Part shown: positions 44,571-53,291 of the stretch, piece by piece
Layout of the letters: the number at the start of each line of letters is the position of its first letter
Numbering within the stretch: the first letter of the stretch is position 1
Assembly: GCF_030441895.1 (NCBI RefSeq)
Contig: NZ_JARJAS010000005.1
DNA: 64,000 bases
Strand: one strand, 5' to 3'
DNA from: Enterococcus_D entomosocium
GTDB taxonomy: Bacteria > Bacillota > Bacilli > Lactobacillales > Enterococcaceae
Made by a program: the position numbers and the translations under genes
The notes under the pieces: model-generated
Seen by the model: the letters and a program-made list of their open reading frames with translations, nothing else
Told to the model about the DNA's origin: nothing
Databases searched by the model: none

Positions 44571-45316
44571 TTATGTTGTATTCATTTTTTCTTCTAATGC
44601 TGAAATAAACGCCTTTGCCTTCTCAGGATCATCAGTAACTTTGCGTCCAGTACTCTGTCCAACATCTTTCTCCTCTTTGGGAATTAGTGGAGCGTAGACT
44701 GAATCCACAACAGACTGAAGCTGTGTAGAAGGTTTGTAATTACCAGAAGAAAGCATTATTCCAGCTGCTTGATATGCAATACGCTGCAAGAACCTATCCT
44801 CACGTTCAATATCATAAGTAATGCTTGCTGCCACCATATCAGCATAAACTGCTAAGTCTAACTGCCAAAAGCTGCTATCACGGTAGCCTAACAGTCCATA
44901 GCAGTATTTCTTAATGGAAGCTACTGTACAGGCTCCAAAGCCTACTTTCCCACTGAGTTAAGTGCGTAAGACAGTGCTTCAGAGACCTGCGCAATCTCTG
45001 TAATATCAAATGCTCCTGCTACTTCTTCAATAGTTGCATCACGGAACTCTAAGCAAAGCCCTGCCCAGACCATTTTAATCAGCATGGTTACTGAAACATT
45101 CTCAGACATTGTTTCTAAGTCTTGCAAAGAAACTCCCTTCTCTTCAAGGCGCTGTAGAGAGAGCAAAGTATATTTCAACGTTACATCCCGTCCACGGAAG
45201 TTCACTGTTTTAGCTTTTGGCTTAACTGGATTCTCTGCCGTAATGGCTTCATAGATTCCTGTGTGAGTAGTAAGGGTTTCAGTTGAATTAGTTGGAAAAT
45301 CAATAATTTCTGTCAT
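44571..45316 (-). CDS. Tail assembly chaperone GT-type fusion made by -1 frameshift
   Basis: A second frame without its own binding site runs from the end of the first chaperone gene to 44571. After the slippery GGGAAAG (44945-44951), a -1 shift gives ...VGK then VGFGACTVASIKKYCYG and goes on through ADMVAASITYDIERED to the end. This gives about 124 plus 122 residues. The longer protein is needed in small amounts to link the tape measure to tail subunits, as in lambda G-GT. Confidence 0.85.
44942..45316 (-). CDS. Tail assembly chaperone, short form (G-like)
   Basis: 124 residues. KTVNFRGRDVTLKYTLLSLQ near 38-57 is typical of the TAC family. It ends GTG GGA AAG TAG, so the stop codon follows the slippery site at once. 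Located between the major tail and tape measure genes. Confidence 0.85.
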   Translation of the reverse strand: MTEIIDFPTNSTETLTTHTGIYEAITAENPVKPKAKTVNFRGRDVTLKYTLLSLQRLEEKGVSLQDLETMSENVSVTMLIKMVWAGLCLEFRDATIEEVAGAFDITEIAQVSEALSYALNSVGK

Positions 45317-45342
45317 ATTAAATTACCTTCCTTTTATTAAAT

Positions 45343-45804
45343 TTATTTACTTTTTGCTACTGTCGCACTTTGTGGTGCCGCTGCGCTTTTAATATCAATA
45401 TTTAATGCAGATGCACCAGCCAGACTCATAGAAACACTTACAGCGTTATCTAATGCAAAGTCCATTGGGAAACTTGTGATATAAGCTTCACCAGAATACT
45501 TGATAGAGCCAGCTTCATCTGCTCCGCCTACCATTACTTCAACTGTCACAGGCTTTCTGTTAACAAAAGCATTCAGCAACAGTTCATTACTCTTATCTCC
45601 AACAGTGTAGAAAACATCTTGGTCAATGCCCCACTCAAGCAAGCCTGCCATTGCAGTTTTCCAACCGCCTGATGTTTTATCAGTAGTATCAATAGTGTCA
45701 CCATTAAGGTTCAAGGTCATTCCTTGCTGCCCTGCTACAGTCACCAAGGTGCTACCTTCTTTAATTTTTAACAGCACTTCTGCACCTGAAATTTTGCGTG
45801 TCAT
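45343..45804 (-). CDS. Major tail protein (TP901-1/phi13 type)
   Basis: 153 residues. ISGAEVLLKIKEGSTLVTVAG and TIDTTDKTSGGWKTA at the N-terminus and a central KPVTVEVMV are family features. It polymerises into the tail tube. Starts after AAGGAGGAACAGTAT. Confidence 0.88.
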   Translation of the reverse strand: MTRKISGAEVLLKIKEGSTLVTVAGQQGMTLNLNGDTIDTTDKTSGGWKTAMAGLLEWGIDQDVFYTVGDKSNELLLNAFVNRKPVTVEVMVGGADEAGSIKYSGEAYITSFPMDFALDNAVSVSMSLAGASALNIDIKSAAAPQSATVAKSK

Positions 45805-45822
45805 ATACTGTTCCTCCTTGTT

Positions 45823-46212
45823 TTAAGAACTTGCAATAACTCTCATATCAACTTGATAAATATGGTTGTTATTGTTGTCAGTACCCAGCGGCACTGGCTG
45901 TAAATCAATTGGCACAAAAGCAACAATCTGTACTTCACCTACAGAAATGCCCTTCATATCCTTGAGGGACTTAATGAGTTGCGTGCCTGCTGCAATACAT
46001 TCTCTTGGGTGAACTGCCCTAATATGGCAACGCAAGTTTGCGTGTTCAATCCCTCTGCCTGTGAATGTAGTTTTTAAAGAAAAGGCAATGGATTCTTGCC
46101 AATCCTGATCACTTTCTGAATAGTCCATTTCTTCAGGGAAGATATTTAAAAAGACTGCCATTGGCAGCCCTAGACTATTCAGAAAATCCTGAAACTCTTC
46201 TTGATTTATCAT
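45823..46212 (-). CDS. Tail terminator protein
   Basis: 129 residues. Position between the HK97 gp10-like and major tail genes and a pattern of VFLNIFPEEMDYS, SLKTTFTGRGIEHAN and PVPLGTDNNNNHIYQ are usual for tail-terminator or minor capsid proteins. Caps the tail tube and joins it to the head. Confidence 0.75.
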   Translation of the reverse strand: MINQEEFQDFLNSLGLPMAVFLNIFPEEMDYSESDQDWQESIAFSLKTTFTGRGIEHANLRCHIRAVHPRECIAAGTQLIKSLKDMKGISVGEVQIVAFVPIDLQPVPLGTDNNNNHIYQVDMRVIASS

Positions 46213-46220
46213 GTAAGCAC

Positions 46221-46661
46221 CTAACTTCCGTACCTCATGTTGACTGAGTTAATTCTTTTCTCCATGTGGGACTTGTAGCCTTCTTTAGCTAAAGCGCCTG
46301 ATCCCTGCAAGTATTCCCTACCAACTTTTTTATTAAAGCCGCCTAAAGGAGAGCTTGCTTTCCCCTTGCCTTTGGAACGTGATCCTAAGTTGTAATTACC
46401 ATTGTGCATCCAGTTCACGTAGTCATTTCCTGTGCGAGGGTCAACGGCAGTTGATTCAATATCTGCTTGATATGCACCTGACGTGCCAGAACTACTCACA
46501 GTAATATTGCTGGCAAGATTTCCTGTTTTTTCAGGGGCTGCTTGCTGTGCAGTGGTCTGTAAGTCTTTACCAAGTTCATCAGTAGTGCTTTGAATTTCTG
46601 TCTCCACACTTTTTAGATATTCTGGCGTTCTGTCCTCAAATTCAACAACTATCTTTGCCAT
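46221..46661 (-). CDS. HK97 gp10-like head-tail joining protein
   Basis: 146 residues. A basic protein with LGKDLQTTAQQAAPEKTGNLASNI near 30-53, matching the HK97_gp10 pattern, and YVNWMHNGNY near 82. Stop and start overlap with the head-closure gene. Confidence 0.8.
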   Translation of the reverse strand: MAKIVVEFEDRTPEYLKSVETEIQSTTDELGKDLQTTAQQAAPEKTGNLASNITVSSSGTSGAYQADIESTAVDPRTGNDYVNWMHNGNYNLGSRSKGKGKASSPLGGFNKKVGREYLQGSGALAKEGYKSHMEKRINSVNMRYGS

Positions 46662-47005
46662 TAGACAATCACCTTCACAGCAATTACCTGCTTAGAAAAA
46701 TCACGCTTAAACTGCACCGCAAGAACATCTTTTTCCTGAACTTTACCTAAATCATCAGTAAACCTAATGCGGTCATCAACTTTAACTCCCACAAACAGTG
46801 GGAACATTAAAGTAGCTGTGTAGACTACTTGCTGTCCCATATAGTCCATAAATGGCTCACTGTCAGCATTCATAAAAATTGTGCATGGATAGGAAACTGG
46901 TTCAGATACAGTGGCTTTTCCGTACCTATCTGGTGAACCTACTTTAATCACTTCAGCAGATTGACTGTATGGAAAGAAAGATAAGGATGGTCTATTTGAA
47001 TTCAC
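46661..47005 (-). CDS. Head closure protein
   Basis: 114 residues, beta-rich. PFMDYMGQQVVYTATLMFP and VKVDDRIRFTDDLGK are like the SPP1 gp16/HK97 stopper type. It overlaps the connector gene by 4 bp. Confidence 0.75.
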   Translation of the reverse strand: MNSNRPSLSFFPYSQSAEVIKVGSPDRYGKATVSEPVSYPCTIFMNADSEPFMDYMGQQVVYTATLMFPLFVGVKVDDRIRFTDDLGKVQEKDVLAVQFKRDFSKQVIAVKVIV

Positions 47006-47439
47006 AACAAATCACTCCTTTTAGAACTGTTATCTAAAGGAATTCTGTATGAATGGAAAGGATCAATCCTGTATGAAGCAGTACGTCTGCGCCGTCCATT
47101 TACAACTGAGATATTGTATTTATTTGAGATATAGGGGGCTATTACAAACTCTCTGTCACGGAAAATTAACGTCATGCCGTCAATAGACATTTGAACAACG
47201 CCCATTTCTGCACGTTGGAAAGAGTCATCAATTTTAAGGATAAAGATTGCCTGCTGCGCAATGTCATCAACAGTCATTTCTTTGTCAGCCCAAAGGTCAG
47301 GTAATAGCCGTTTCAAAGACTCATAAGCGTTATGTACCGCCTTAGACTTCACAGTTTTATCAGCAGCATCCCACAGGACTGATTGCAGGACATTCTTGTC
47401 AATGTACTCTGCAACTTCTTGGTACAAGGTATCATTCAT
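47002..47439 (-). CDS. Head-tail connector (adaptor)
   Basis: 145 residues from ATG 47439, which follows AAGGAGTGATAACT; a GTG three codons upstream is less well placed. Helical N-terminal half, YDSFQRAEMGVVQMSIDG-like centre, C-terminal RTASYRIDPFHSYRIP. Context gives the assignment: right after the major capsid gene. Confidence 0.65.
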   Translation of the reverse strand: MNDTLYQEVAEYIDKNVLQSVLWDAADKTVKSKAVHNAYESLKRLLPDLWADKEMTVDDIAQQAIFILKIDDSFQRAEMGVVQMSIDGMTLIFRDREFVIAPYISNKYNISVVNGRRRRTASYRIDPFHSYRIPLDNSSKRSDLL

Positions 47440-47469
47440 AGTTATCACTCCTTGCTCCCTGTTTACCTA

Positions 47470-47505
47470 AAAAAGAAAAGGCTAGTCACTTGGACTAACC
47501 TTTCT
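47470..47505 (-). terminator. Terminator after the major capsid gene
   Basis: AAGGTTAGTC and GACTAGCCTT pair around CAAGT and are followed by TTTC TTTTTT leftward. Common after major capsid genes, giving them more mRNA than their neighbours. Confidence 0.65.
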
Positions 47506-47512
47506 TAATTGC

Positions 47513-48376
47513 TTATTTACTTGATTTTGCAGCAGCCTTTGGAGCAACTTTGGAGATTGTCTTGTCATTAAAGACAGCCAATCCACAGAAGAACTCAATG
47601 CGTGTCTTCAATTGAGGAGCATTATCTACTTCACCCAAAGCCTTAACTTGTACACCGCCGTTGGTCAAACCACAGACAGCTTCTTTTGCACCAAAGCGCA
47701 AGACATACGCAGTGCCGTTATCTGTCAACAATTCATCTTCCAAATCAATGATATTAACTCCGCCATACTGTGCCAACTGCACGCCAAACTCATTGCGAGA
47801 GTATGTAATATAATCACGGTACTTAGAAGTAAAGGCACGTCTAGCAGATTTGTTCATGACAATTGCATCTGGCGTTCCTAAAATGCGGTCAATAGCTTCA
47901 TCAATAGCTTCAGCAGTCAATTCAGCAGCTTCAACTGTTTGCCCTTCAATGATGCGCTTGTCAATGCCATCAAACTCTTTAACGTTAGTCTTAGAGTCAC
48001 CAGCAATAAATGTTTTCTCATACTTGTGGGCAATTGCCTTAGCTTTCAAACCAACTTCCAATGCCATCAAGTCAGTTACATTACCGTAAACTTGTTGTTG
48101 GAAGGTATCAATTACCGCTTCATCACCCATAATTTTCAAGGCTTCTGTGCGTGTTTCCCAGCTAGTTTGACCAGGATCAATTGCTTCCCCAACAGCACGG
48201 AACTTAGTGTCAGATAATTGAGTTTCTACATTGTATGTATAACCTGATCCAACAATGTTCATGAAAGGCAACACAGCCAATAATTTTGATTCTGTAGCAA
48301 GAGTTTCAATTACCCCAGCTTGTAACGTGTCTTTAGTCAGCTTTAAGCTGTCTGCTAATGTCATAGTTAATGCCAT
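47513..48376 (-). CDS. Major capsid protein
   Basis: 287 residues. MALTMTLADSLKLTKD, VAVLPFMNIVGSGYTYNVE-like and VYGNVTDLMALEVGLKAKA fit the N4-gp56/HK97-fold capsid group. No long N-terminal delta domain; the separate scaffolding gene upstream accounts for assembly. Confidence 0.88.
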   Translation of the reverse strand: MALTMTLADSLKLTKDTLQAGVIETLATESKLLAVLPFMNIVGSGYTYNVETQLSDTKFRAVGEAIDPGQTSWETRTEALKIMGDEAVIDTFQQQVYGNVTDLMALEVGLKAKAIAHKYEKTFIAGDSKTNVKEFDGIDKRIIEGQTVEAAELTAEAIDEAIDRILGTPDAIVMNKSARRAFTSKYRDYITYSRNEFGVQLAQYGGVNIIDLEDELLTDNGTAYVLRFGAKEAVCGLTNGGVQVKALGEVDNAPQLKTRIEFFCGLAVFNDKTISKVAPKAAAKSSK

Positions 48377-48399
48377 ATTATTTATAGTCTCCTTTAAAG

Positions 48400-48972
48400 T
48401 TATTTGCCAAAATATTCAGCAAAGTAATTCTGTAGTTTTTGTGGTGCAGATAATTCTTTTGGATCAACAGCCACTTCAGTTTCAACTGGAGTAGGCTGCC
48501 CAATAGATTCAATAACTGGTTTCTCAGGTTCTTGCGGCTCTTGCTCAGGAATTGCTTTCTCCGCTTTTTCAATCCATGATAATTTTTCAGATAGCGGCAA
48601 ATCACTTGGCATTAAAGCCTTAATGTTCTCTGGAATAGCTTCTAAACGCTGATCAACAATCTTACTTAAAGCTGCTTCATAATCAGTAACTTTAGTTGAG
48701 GTACTAACTGCTTCAGCTTCCTTAGCTGCAACTGCATTTTCTAATGCTTCTTTTGCTGCTTTAGCTTCAGCCAACTGTTTTTTCAGGGCTTCAACTTCCT
48801 CACTTGTTGATGGCTGCTCTACTGGCTCTTCCTTTTCAACAGGTTTTTCTTCAACAACTTCCACTTCTTTTTCCTCAACAACTTCAGCTGGCTTATCCTC
48901 TTGGGATTCCTCAACTGGTGGCTCAGAAAAGAACTGCAGATTCATTGGAACTAAAAGTTTTTTATCTGTCAT
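48400..48972 (-). CDS. Capsid scaffolding protein
   Basis: 190 residues, Glu/Lys-rich coiled coil (EEVEALKKQLAEAKAAKEAL near 60-80) with a C-terminal LQNYFAEYFGK. Charged, helical and directly before the capsid gene, like GP20-type scaffolds. Confidence 0.85.
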   Translation of the reverse strand: MTDKKLLVPMNLQFFSEPPVEESQEDKPAEVVEEKEVEVVEEKPVEKEEPVEQPSTSEEVEALKKQLAEAKAAKEALENAVAAKEAEAVSTSTKVTDYEAALSKIVDQRLEAIPENIKALMPSDLPLSEKLSWIEKAEKAIPEQEPQEPEKPVIESIGQPTPVETEVAVDPKELSAPQKLQNYFAEYFGK

Positions 48973-49053
48973 TTAATTTCCTCCCTTAATACACTTTCCT
49001 AATAATAGGTGCCTTCTAATGAGATACTTGTGTGACAAACAGTATAAATATTT

Positions 49054-49962
49054 TTAAGCTTGTAGCCTGATACCGTATTTGCTTTCTGTGGCAGCAATGA
49101 CGTGGGCAGGAACATCAGCTAAATCCCTGATCACATTCAGATAATGCTGGCAGTTTGGATGAAAAACTTCCAAAGTTGCTTTTGCTTCTTCATAAGTAGG
49201 AAAGCGGGAGTCAATTCCATTTAAACTGATTATTGTGTTTTCCCAGAGATTGCAGGGATTGTCTACGTTGTGATCACTGATCCATGCCAAGTCAAAACCA
49301 TCTGATTTAGCCTGCTCTTTTTGCATAGCAACAGTTGATTCACGTAGCATTGTCCGTAGAACCATCATGGCGTAAACATCTGGTTTCCATCTGCGCCCTG
49401 CACTGTCTACTATTCCAACAAATCCTTCTTCTTCAAGAGCAGCAGCAAACTCATCTTCTGTTTCAGTAAGCATATATAGTTCAAGTAAACGCTCATTGTC
49501 TCGCTGATCAGCTACTTGCAACAGCAGCTCTTGGCTGTAAGCCTGCCCTACTATCCTTTCTATGCGTGCAGAAGTATTGGCAGGTGTGTGATTTAGCATC
49601 CTAGTGACTTCTGACACAAGCTGGGTGCCTGAAGCAGACAGGCTGAGAATTTCTCTTGCTTCTGCCACAGAAATAGGACTGCCAATGTCTTCAAAGTACA
49701 TCAACAGTCCTAATAGCAATGCTTCTTTCAATTGTCTCTCAGTTATTCCAGCAACTCTGGTTTCCAGAATCCTTGCTGCTTCTTGCAGAGTAGACAGTAC
49801 ATAATCTTGGGAATACTGAGGAGCCAGAGTCCCATTGGGAAACAGTGCCTTCAGTAGAAATGCTTTTACCTTCTTGTGGTGCTGACTGTATGCTGAATCC
49901 AACTCAGCAATTGTCTTTTCAACAAGTTTTTTCTGCTTGAGGGTCAGTTGTCTCTTGCTCAT
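49054..49962 (-). CDS. Minor head protein (SPP1 gp7-like)
   Basis: 302 residues. The N-terminal part is helical; the C-terminal FDLAWISDHNVDNPCNLWEN and FHPNCQHYLNVI hold the Cys/His pattern of phage head morphogenesis proteins. It overlaps the portal gene by 44 bp and sits between portal and scaffold. Confidence 0.85.
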   Translation of the reverse strand: MSKRQLTLKQKKLVEKTIAELDSAYSQHHKKVKAFLLKALFPNGTLAPQYSQDYVLSTLQEAARILETRVAGITERQLKEALLLGLLMYFEDIGSPISVAEAREILSLSASGTQLVSEVTRMLNHTPANTSARIERIVGQAYSQELLLQVADQRDNERLLELYMLTETEDEFAAALEEEGFVGIVDSAGRRWKPDVYAMMVLRTMLRESTVAMQKEQAKSDGFDLAWISDHNVDNPCNLWENTIISLNGIDSRFPTYEEAKATLEVFHPNCQHYLNVIRDLADVPAHVIAATESKYGIRLQA

Positions 49963-51439
49963 CTACAGGTTCCTCCTGATCAAAAGAAGACAACCCTGTT
50001 AACTCATTAAATAAGTCAGGATTGCCTTCTTTACCAACTGTTTCTGCTTCATCTTTAATTCTTTCAATCTCAGCTTCTGCCTGCTCTTCAGTCTTACCGT
50101 CCAATAGCATGATTGCAGATTTCTGAGACATTGTAGGCTTACTTCCAGTTCTAATTGCCATAGTCTGTGCATCTTCAGCGGCATCTTTAGGCAGCCCATC
50201 TGAGAATAACAGTACTGGTACAACAGGTTCATAAGAGTAATCATGCGTTGCTACAGCAGTTAGGCTTTGCGCCAACAAATAAACCTGCTTCAAAGCCTTA
50301 TCAAAGTATTGTCGCTTTCTGTTTACTTTTGCCAACAGTGGTGCCATTCTCATTCTGATTGAGATTCCTGTTGAACCAGAAGTCCCTGAATCAGATTTAC
50401 CTAAAGCCACTTCAGGAATTTCTGCTGTAGTCAGTAAATTACTGATCAGTCTGTCTAGTTCACTGTACGCATGCTGGAGCTGCCCATTCCAAGTAACATA
50501 CTTCGGAATTACATCATCCTTACCCATAATTTCAAAAACTTTTTCTCTGTTGACTGAAAAGATTGGTCTGCCGTCACCGTCAACTTCTAGCACTCCACTT
50601 GGTACTGCAATGGCTGGATCAGCGTGCTTGTCCAAGATAGCAGCAATCTGTGAGAGCCTGTTATTGATTTCATCAAAGATTGACTTATGCTCTGATAGGT
50701 CATCAATGCCTTCCCAGCTGTCTACGGAGTAGTTAGGCACATGGATCACCAGAGGTAAGTTCACGCCAGTTTCTTCAGCAAAAACTTGAGTAGGTGTTTC
50801 AGCAATCTTCCAGCCAGTAGCCTTGCCGTATCTATCAGTTTCAACAACAGTTAATTTACATTTAAAGTAAGTGACGCTGCCTGCCTTGTGGCTTTCTACC
50901 CACAGTGTCCATTCATCAGATTCTTCATCCAGCACTGGCACGCAAACATGCGTCACAGTTATGCGCTTCTTATTTACAGGGCTAGTTTCAGGAAAACAGT
51001 ATTCAGCAGGGATTGGCTCAATGATTACCCTGCTTGGATCAATTTCTTGCGGCAACTCACCGTTATTCTCTTGTCCCCAGCGCACCTTGTAAAAGGCATC
51101 CCCTTTAATGCTGGCTAAGAGACCTGCTTCATAATTCAGGATATTCATGTAATTGTCACAGCCTACTTTATCTAATAAATGCTGCTCTTCAGAGTTATCT
51201 TTCTTGCCTGCGGACACATGCACATTCTCTCCAAACAGCATATCTGTTGATTTCTTACAAATGATTCCTGCTAAGTTCAGGCTGATATAGAGGGAATCAT
51301 TGGGATTTAAATTGTAACTGTCAAACACATCTTTATACTGTCCATTAAACAGTTTCATATTTTCTTCATAGCGTTTAAGGCGCTTGGCATGTCCTGTAAA
51401 AGGAAATGCTGTTCCTTCAGTAAACTTAATTTTACTCAT
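49919..51439 (-). CDS. Portal protein (SPP1 gp6-like)
   Basis: 506 residues from ATG 51439. DPSRVIIEPIPAEYCFPETS near 130 and SKSDSGTSGSTGISIRMRMAPLL-like near 350 are typical; the clip and crown regions are helical. Forms the ring through which DNA enters and leaves. Confidence 0.92.
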   Translation of the reverse strand: MSKIKFTEGTAFPFTGHAKRLKRYEENMKLFNGQYKDVFDSYNLNPNDSLYISLNLAGIICKKSTDMLFGENVHVSAGKKDNSEEQHLLDKVGCDNYMNILNYEAGLLASIKGDAFYKVRWGQENNGELPQEIDPSRVIIEPIPAEYCFPETSPVNKKRITVTHVCVPVLDEESDEWTLWVESHKAGSVTYFKCKLTVVETDRYGKATGWKIAETPTQVFAEETGVNLPLVIHVPNYSVDSWEGIDDLSEHKSIFDEINNRLSQIAAILDKHADPAIAVPSGVLEVDGDGRPIFSVNREKVFEIMGKDDVIPKYVTWNGQLQHAYSELDRLISNLLTTAEIPEVALGKSDSGTSGSTGISIRMRMAPLLAKVNRKRQYFDKALKQVYLLAQSLTAVATHDYSYEPVVPVLLFSDGLPKDAAEDAQTMAIRTGSKPTMSQKSAIMLLDGKTEEQAEAEIERIKDEAETVGKEGNPDLFNELTGLSSFDQEEPVDEQETTDPQAEKTC

Positions 51440-51458
51440 AGTCCTCACCGTCCTTTAT

Positions 51459-53180
51459 TTAGAGACCTGCTGGTTTATGCTGATATGTTCTGCTAACCCT
51501 GTTCTTGGTCATGTTAATAACAGAAGCCAAAGCATCAGGCAAATCATCATAATCTGCGTTAGGGAACTGTTCTAACTGCTCTTTCAGCAATCTCTGTGTA
51601 GTTCTAATCTTCAAGAAGCCATTTTCAAATAACGGCTCCATAAGTTCTATACGCTCTTCCTTCTTGCCAGTAGGCTTAACAGGAAGAATCTTTGTATTGT
51701 AAATGCCCATTGCATATATCTTCTGCTGTAACTGCCTGAACATTTCATACTGTGCCTGTACTGACTCTACGCCAAACATGCGTGGCTTGTACTCAATGAT
51801 TTTCTCAACAGCCACTTCCATAGCCTTATGGACAGGCACCTTAGCTGCCCAAGCATCAATAACATAGATAATGCCTGTTGGTCTGTGCTTGGCAATTGTG
51901 ACAATGGCATTGTAGTCAGAGCGTTTAGTGCGTCCAATTGCAATATCCCAGAATGAAAAAATGTCATACTTGCCAGAGTTTCTCACTTCATCCATATCCA
52001 AGTCACGGTCATTAAAGAAATGAATTGTGTTCTCATTGAAGATTTGACTGTCTGGATCACTTGGCTTATTCAAGTACTCACTGGCAAATGCACGGCTACC
52101 AACTTCTACTTTCTTCTTGATCAAGTAGGCATAACTGAAGCGGTCTTGCCACAGCGTTTCTGCCCCAATGTCCATGCGTGCTTTGTTCTTCTCATAGAAG
52201 CGGTCAGCAATGTCAATCCTGTTTGGATTCTCAGTTTCTAACAATATTTCTTCATATTTCTGCCACAACTCTGTGTGCAAAGGTTCATCCAGAAATGCGC
52301 TGTAGACCTTGCTGTCATAATCAGCCCTATTCAGAATGTTTGGTAGCAAGCCACTGCCGTGAACCATTGTTCCCATGTAGATAATACCTGTCTTCTCAGG
52401 TGTCCCAATAGGCACAATAACAGAGTTGTACCAATGAAGATTCTTCTCACGTGCTTCATTTGTGTTAGTGTTATCCATTGATTCCAAGTCATCACAAATG
52501 ATTAAGTCAGGACGTTGCCCACCATTTCTCGCCCCACGTATAGCCTTACCAATGGAACCACTGCGCACCAAAGCACCGCTAGTAGTTTCAAACATTTCAT
52601 TGTTGTCAATGTCATTCAATTGTTTGCTTGGTGAAAGCAGTTCTCCATAATCTGCCCGCAACTTCTCATTGTATTTCAACTGTTCTGCAATATAGCGGAT
52701 CAGCGTTGCAGATAGATTGGCTGTTTCTGAAATAATTAAAATAAATTGGCGCTTGTTAAAAACCAGTTCATGGATTGGATAAGTATTACTGTTAAACATT
52801 GTCTTGGCATGCCCACGTGGTGCAGCCCAACAGATATTCTTAGTTGGCTTGTACAATGACTGCTCTTCTAGCTTGTGGCAGAGATCAATGTGAAACTTTG
52901 GCGCATCTTCTATACTGACTTCTGCTGGGATCAAATTGTCGTCATTGTCAGGGTTCCTGTCATCACTGAAGTATTCATATGTGAAATATAGAATGTCATA
53001 TTCACTGCGGGCTATTCTATATTCCCGCTCCATCTGCTCCAACAGTTCTTCATTGTCCACCAGTGCTTGTGCTTGCTCTGATTCAGGCAATGCCTGCAGG
53101 TCTGCAAAGAATTTCTGTTTAAACTCCTCTATCTGGCGTACTTTTTCTTTTAGTTCCTCAACGTGCTTTTCTACTGTCAC
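51459..53180 (-). CDS. Terminase large subunit
   Basis: 573 residues from GTG 53180, which follows GGAGGGCTGATT; a longer upstream reading is unlikely. ATPase: Walker A-like AAPRGHAKTMFNS near 116-128 and Walker B LIICDDLESM near 225. Nuclease: FSFWDIAIGRTKRSDYNA near 405 with the catalytic Asp and a later DDLPDALASV. It packages DNA into the procapsid. Confidence 0.92.
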   Translation of the reverse strand: MTVEKHVEELKEKVRQIEEFKQKFFADLQALPESEQAQALVDNEELLEQMEREYRIARSEYDILYFTYEYFSDDRNPDNDDNLIPAEVSIEDAPKFHIDLCHKLEEQSLYKPTKNICWAAPRGHAKTMFNSNTYPIHELVFNKRQFILIISETANLSATLIRYIAEQLKYNEKLRADYGELLSPSKQLNDIDNNEMFETTSGALVRSGSIGKAIRGARNGGQRPDLIICDDLESMDNTNTNEAREKNLHWYNSVIVPIGTPEKTGIIYMGTMVHGSGLLPNILNRADYDSKVYSAFLDEPLHTELWQKYEEILLETENPNRIDIADRFYEKNKARMDIGAETLWQDRFSYAYLIKKKVEVGSRAFASEYLNKPSDPDSQIFNENTIHFFNDRDLDMDEVRNSGKYDIFSFWDIAIGRTKRSDYNAIVTIAKHRPTGIIYVIDAWAAKVPVHKAMEVAVEKIIEYKPRMFGVESVQAQYEMFRQLQQKIYAMGIYNTKILPVKPTGKKEERIELMEPLFENGFLKIRTTQRLLKEQLEQFPNADYDDLPDALASVINMTKNRVSRTYQHKPAGL

Positions 53181-53249
53181 AATCAGCCCTCCTGTAAAAT
53201 AATTTCCTAATAATAGGAAGCATCTGTAGAGCAGACTTTGTGACAAAAG

Positions 53250-53284
53250 AAAAAGCCCTGCACATTTCTGTACAAGGCTTTGTG
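53250..53284 (-). terminator. Hairpin terminator before the terminase gene
   Basis: AAAGCCTTG and CAGGGCTTT arms around a 15-base loop followed by TTCTTTTG leftward. It may reduce flow from the small-gene block into terminase and head genes. Confidence 0.6.
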
Positions 53285-53291
53285 GATTCAG

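Noticed and set aside
44571..44837. An independent 88-residue tail gene starting at 44837
   Set aside because: No Shine-Dalgarno, and the frame is open upstream to a GGGAAAG slippery site, so it is the second part of a frameshift fusion.
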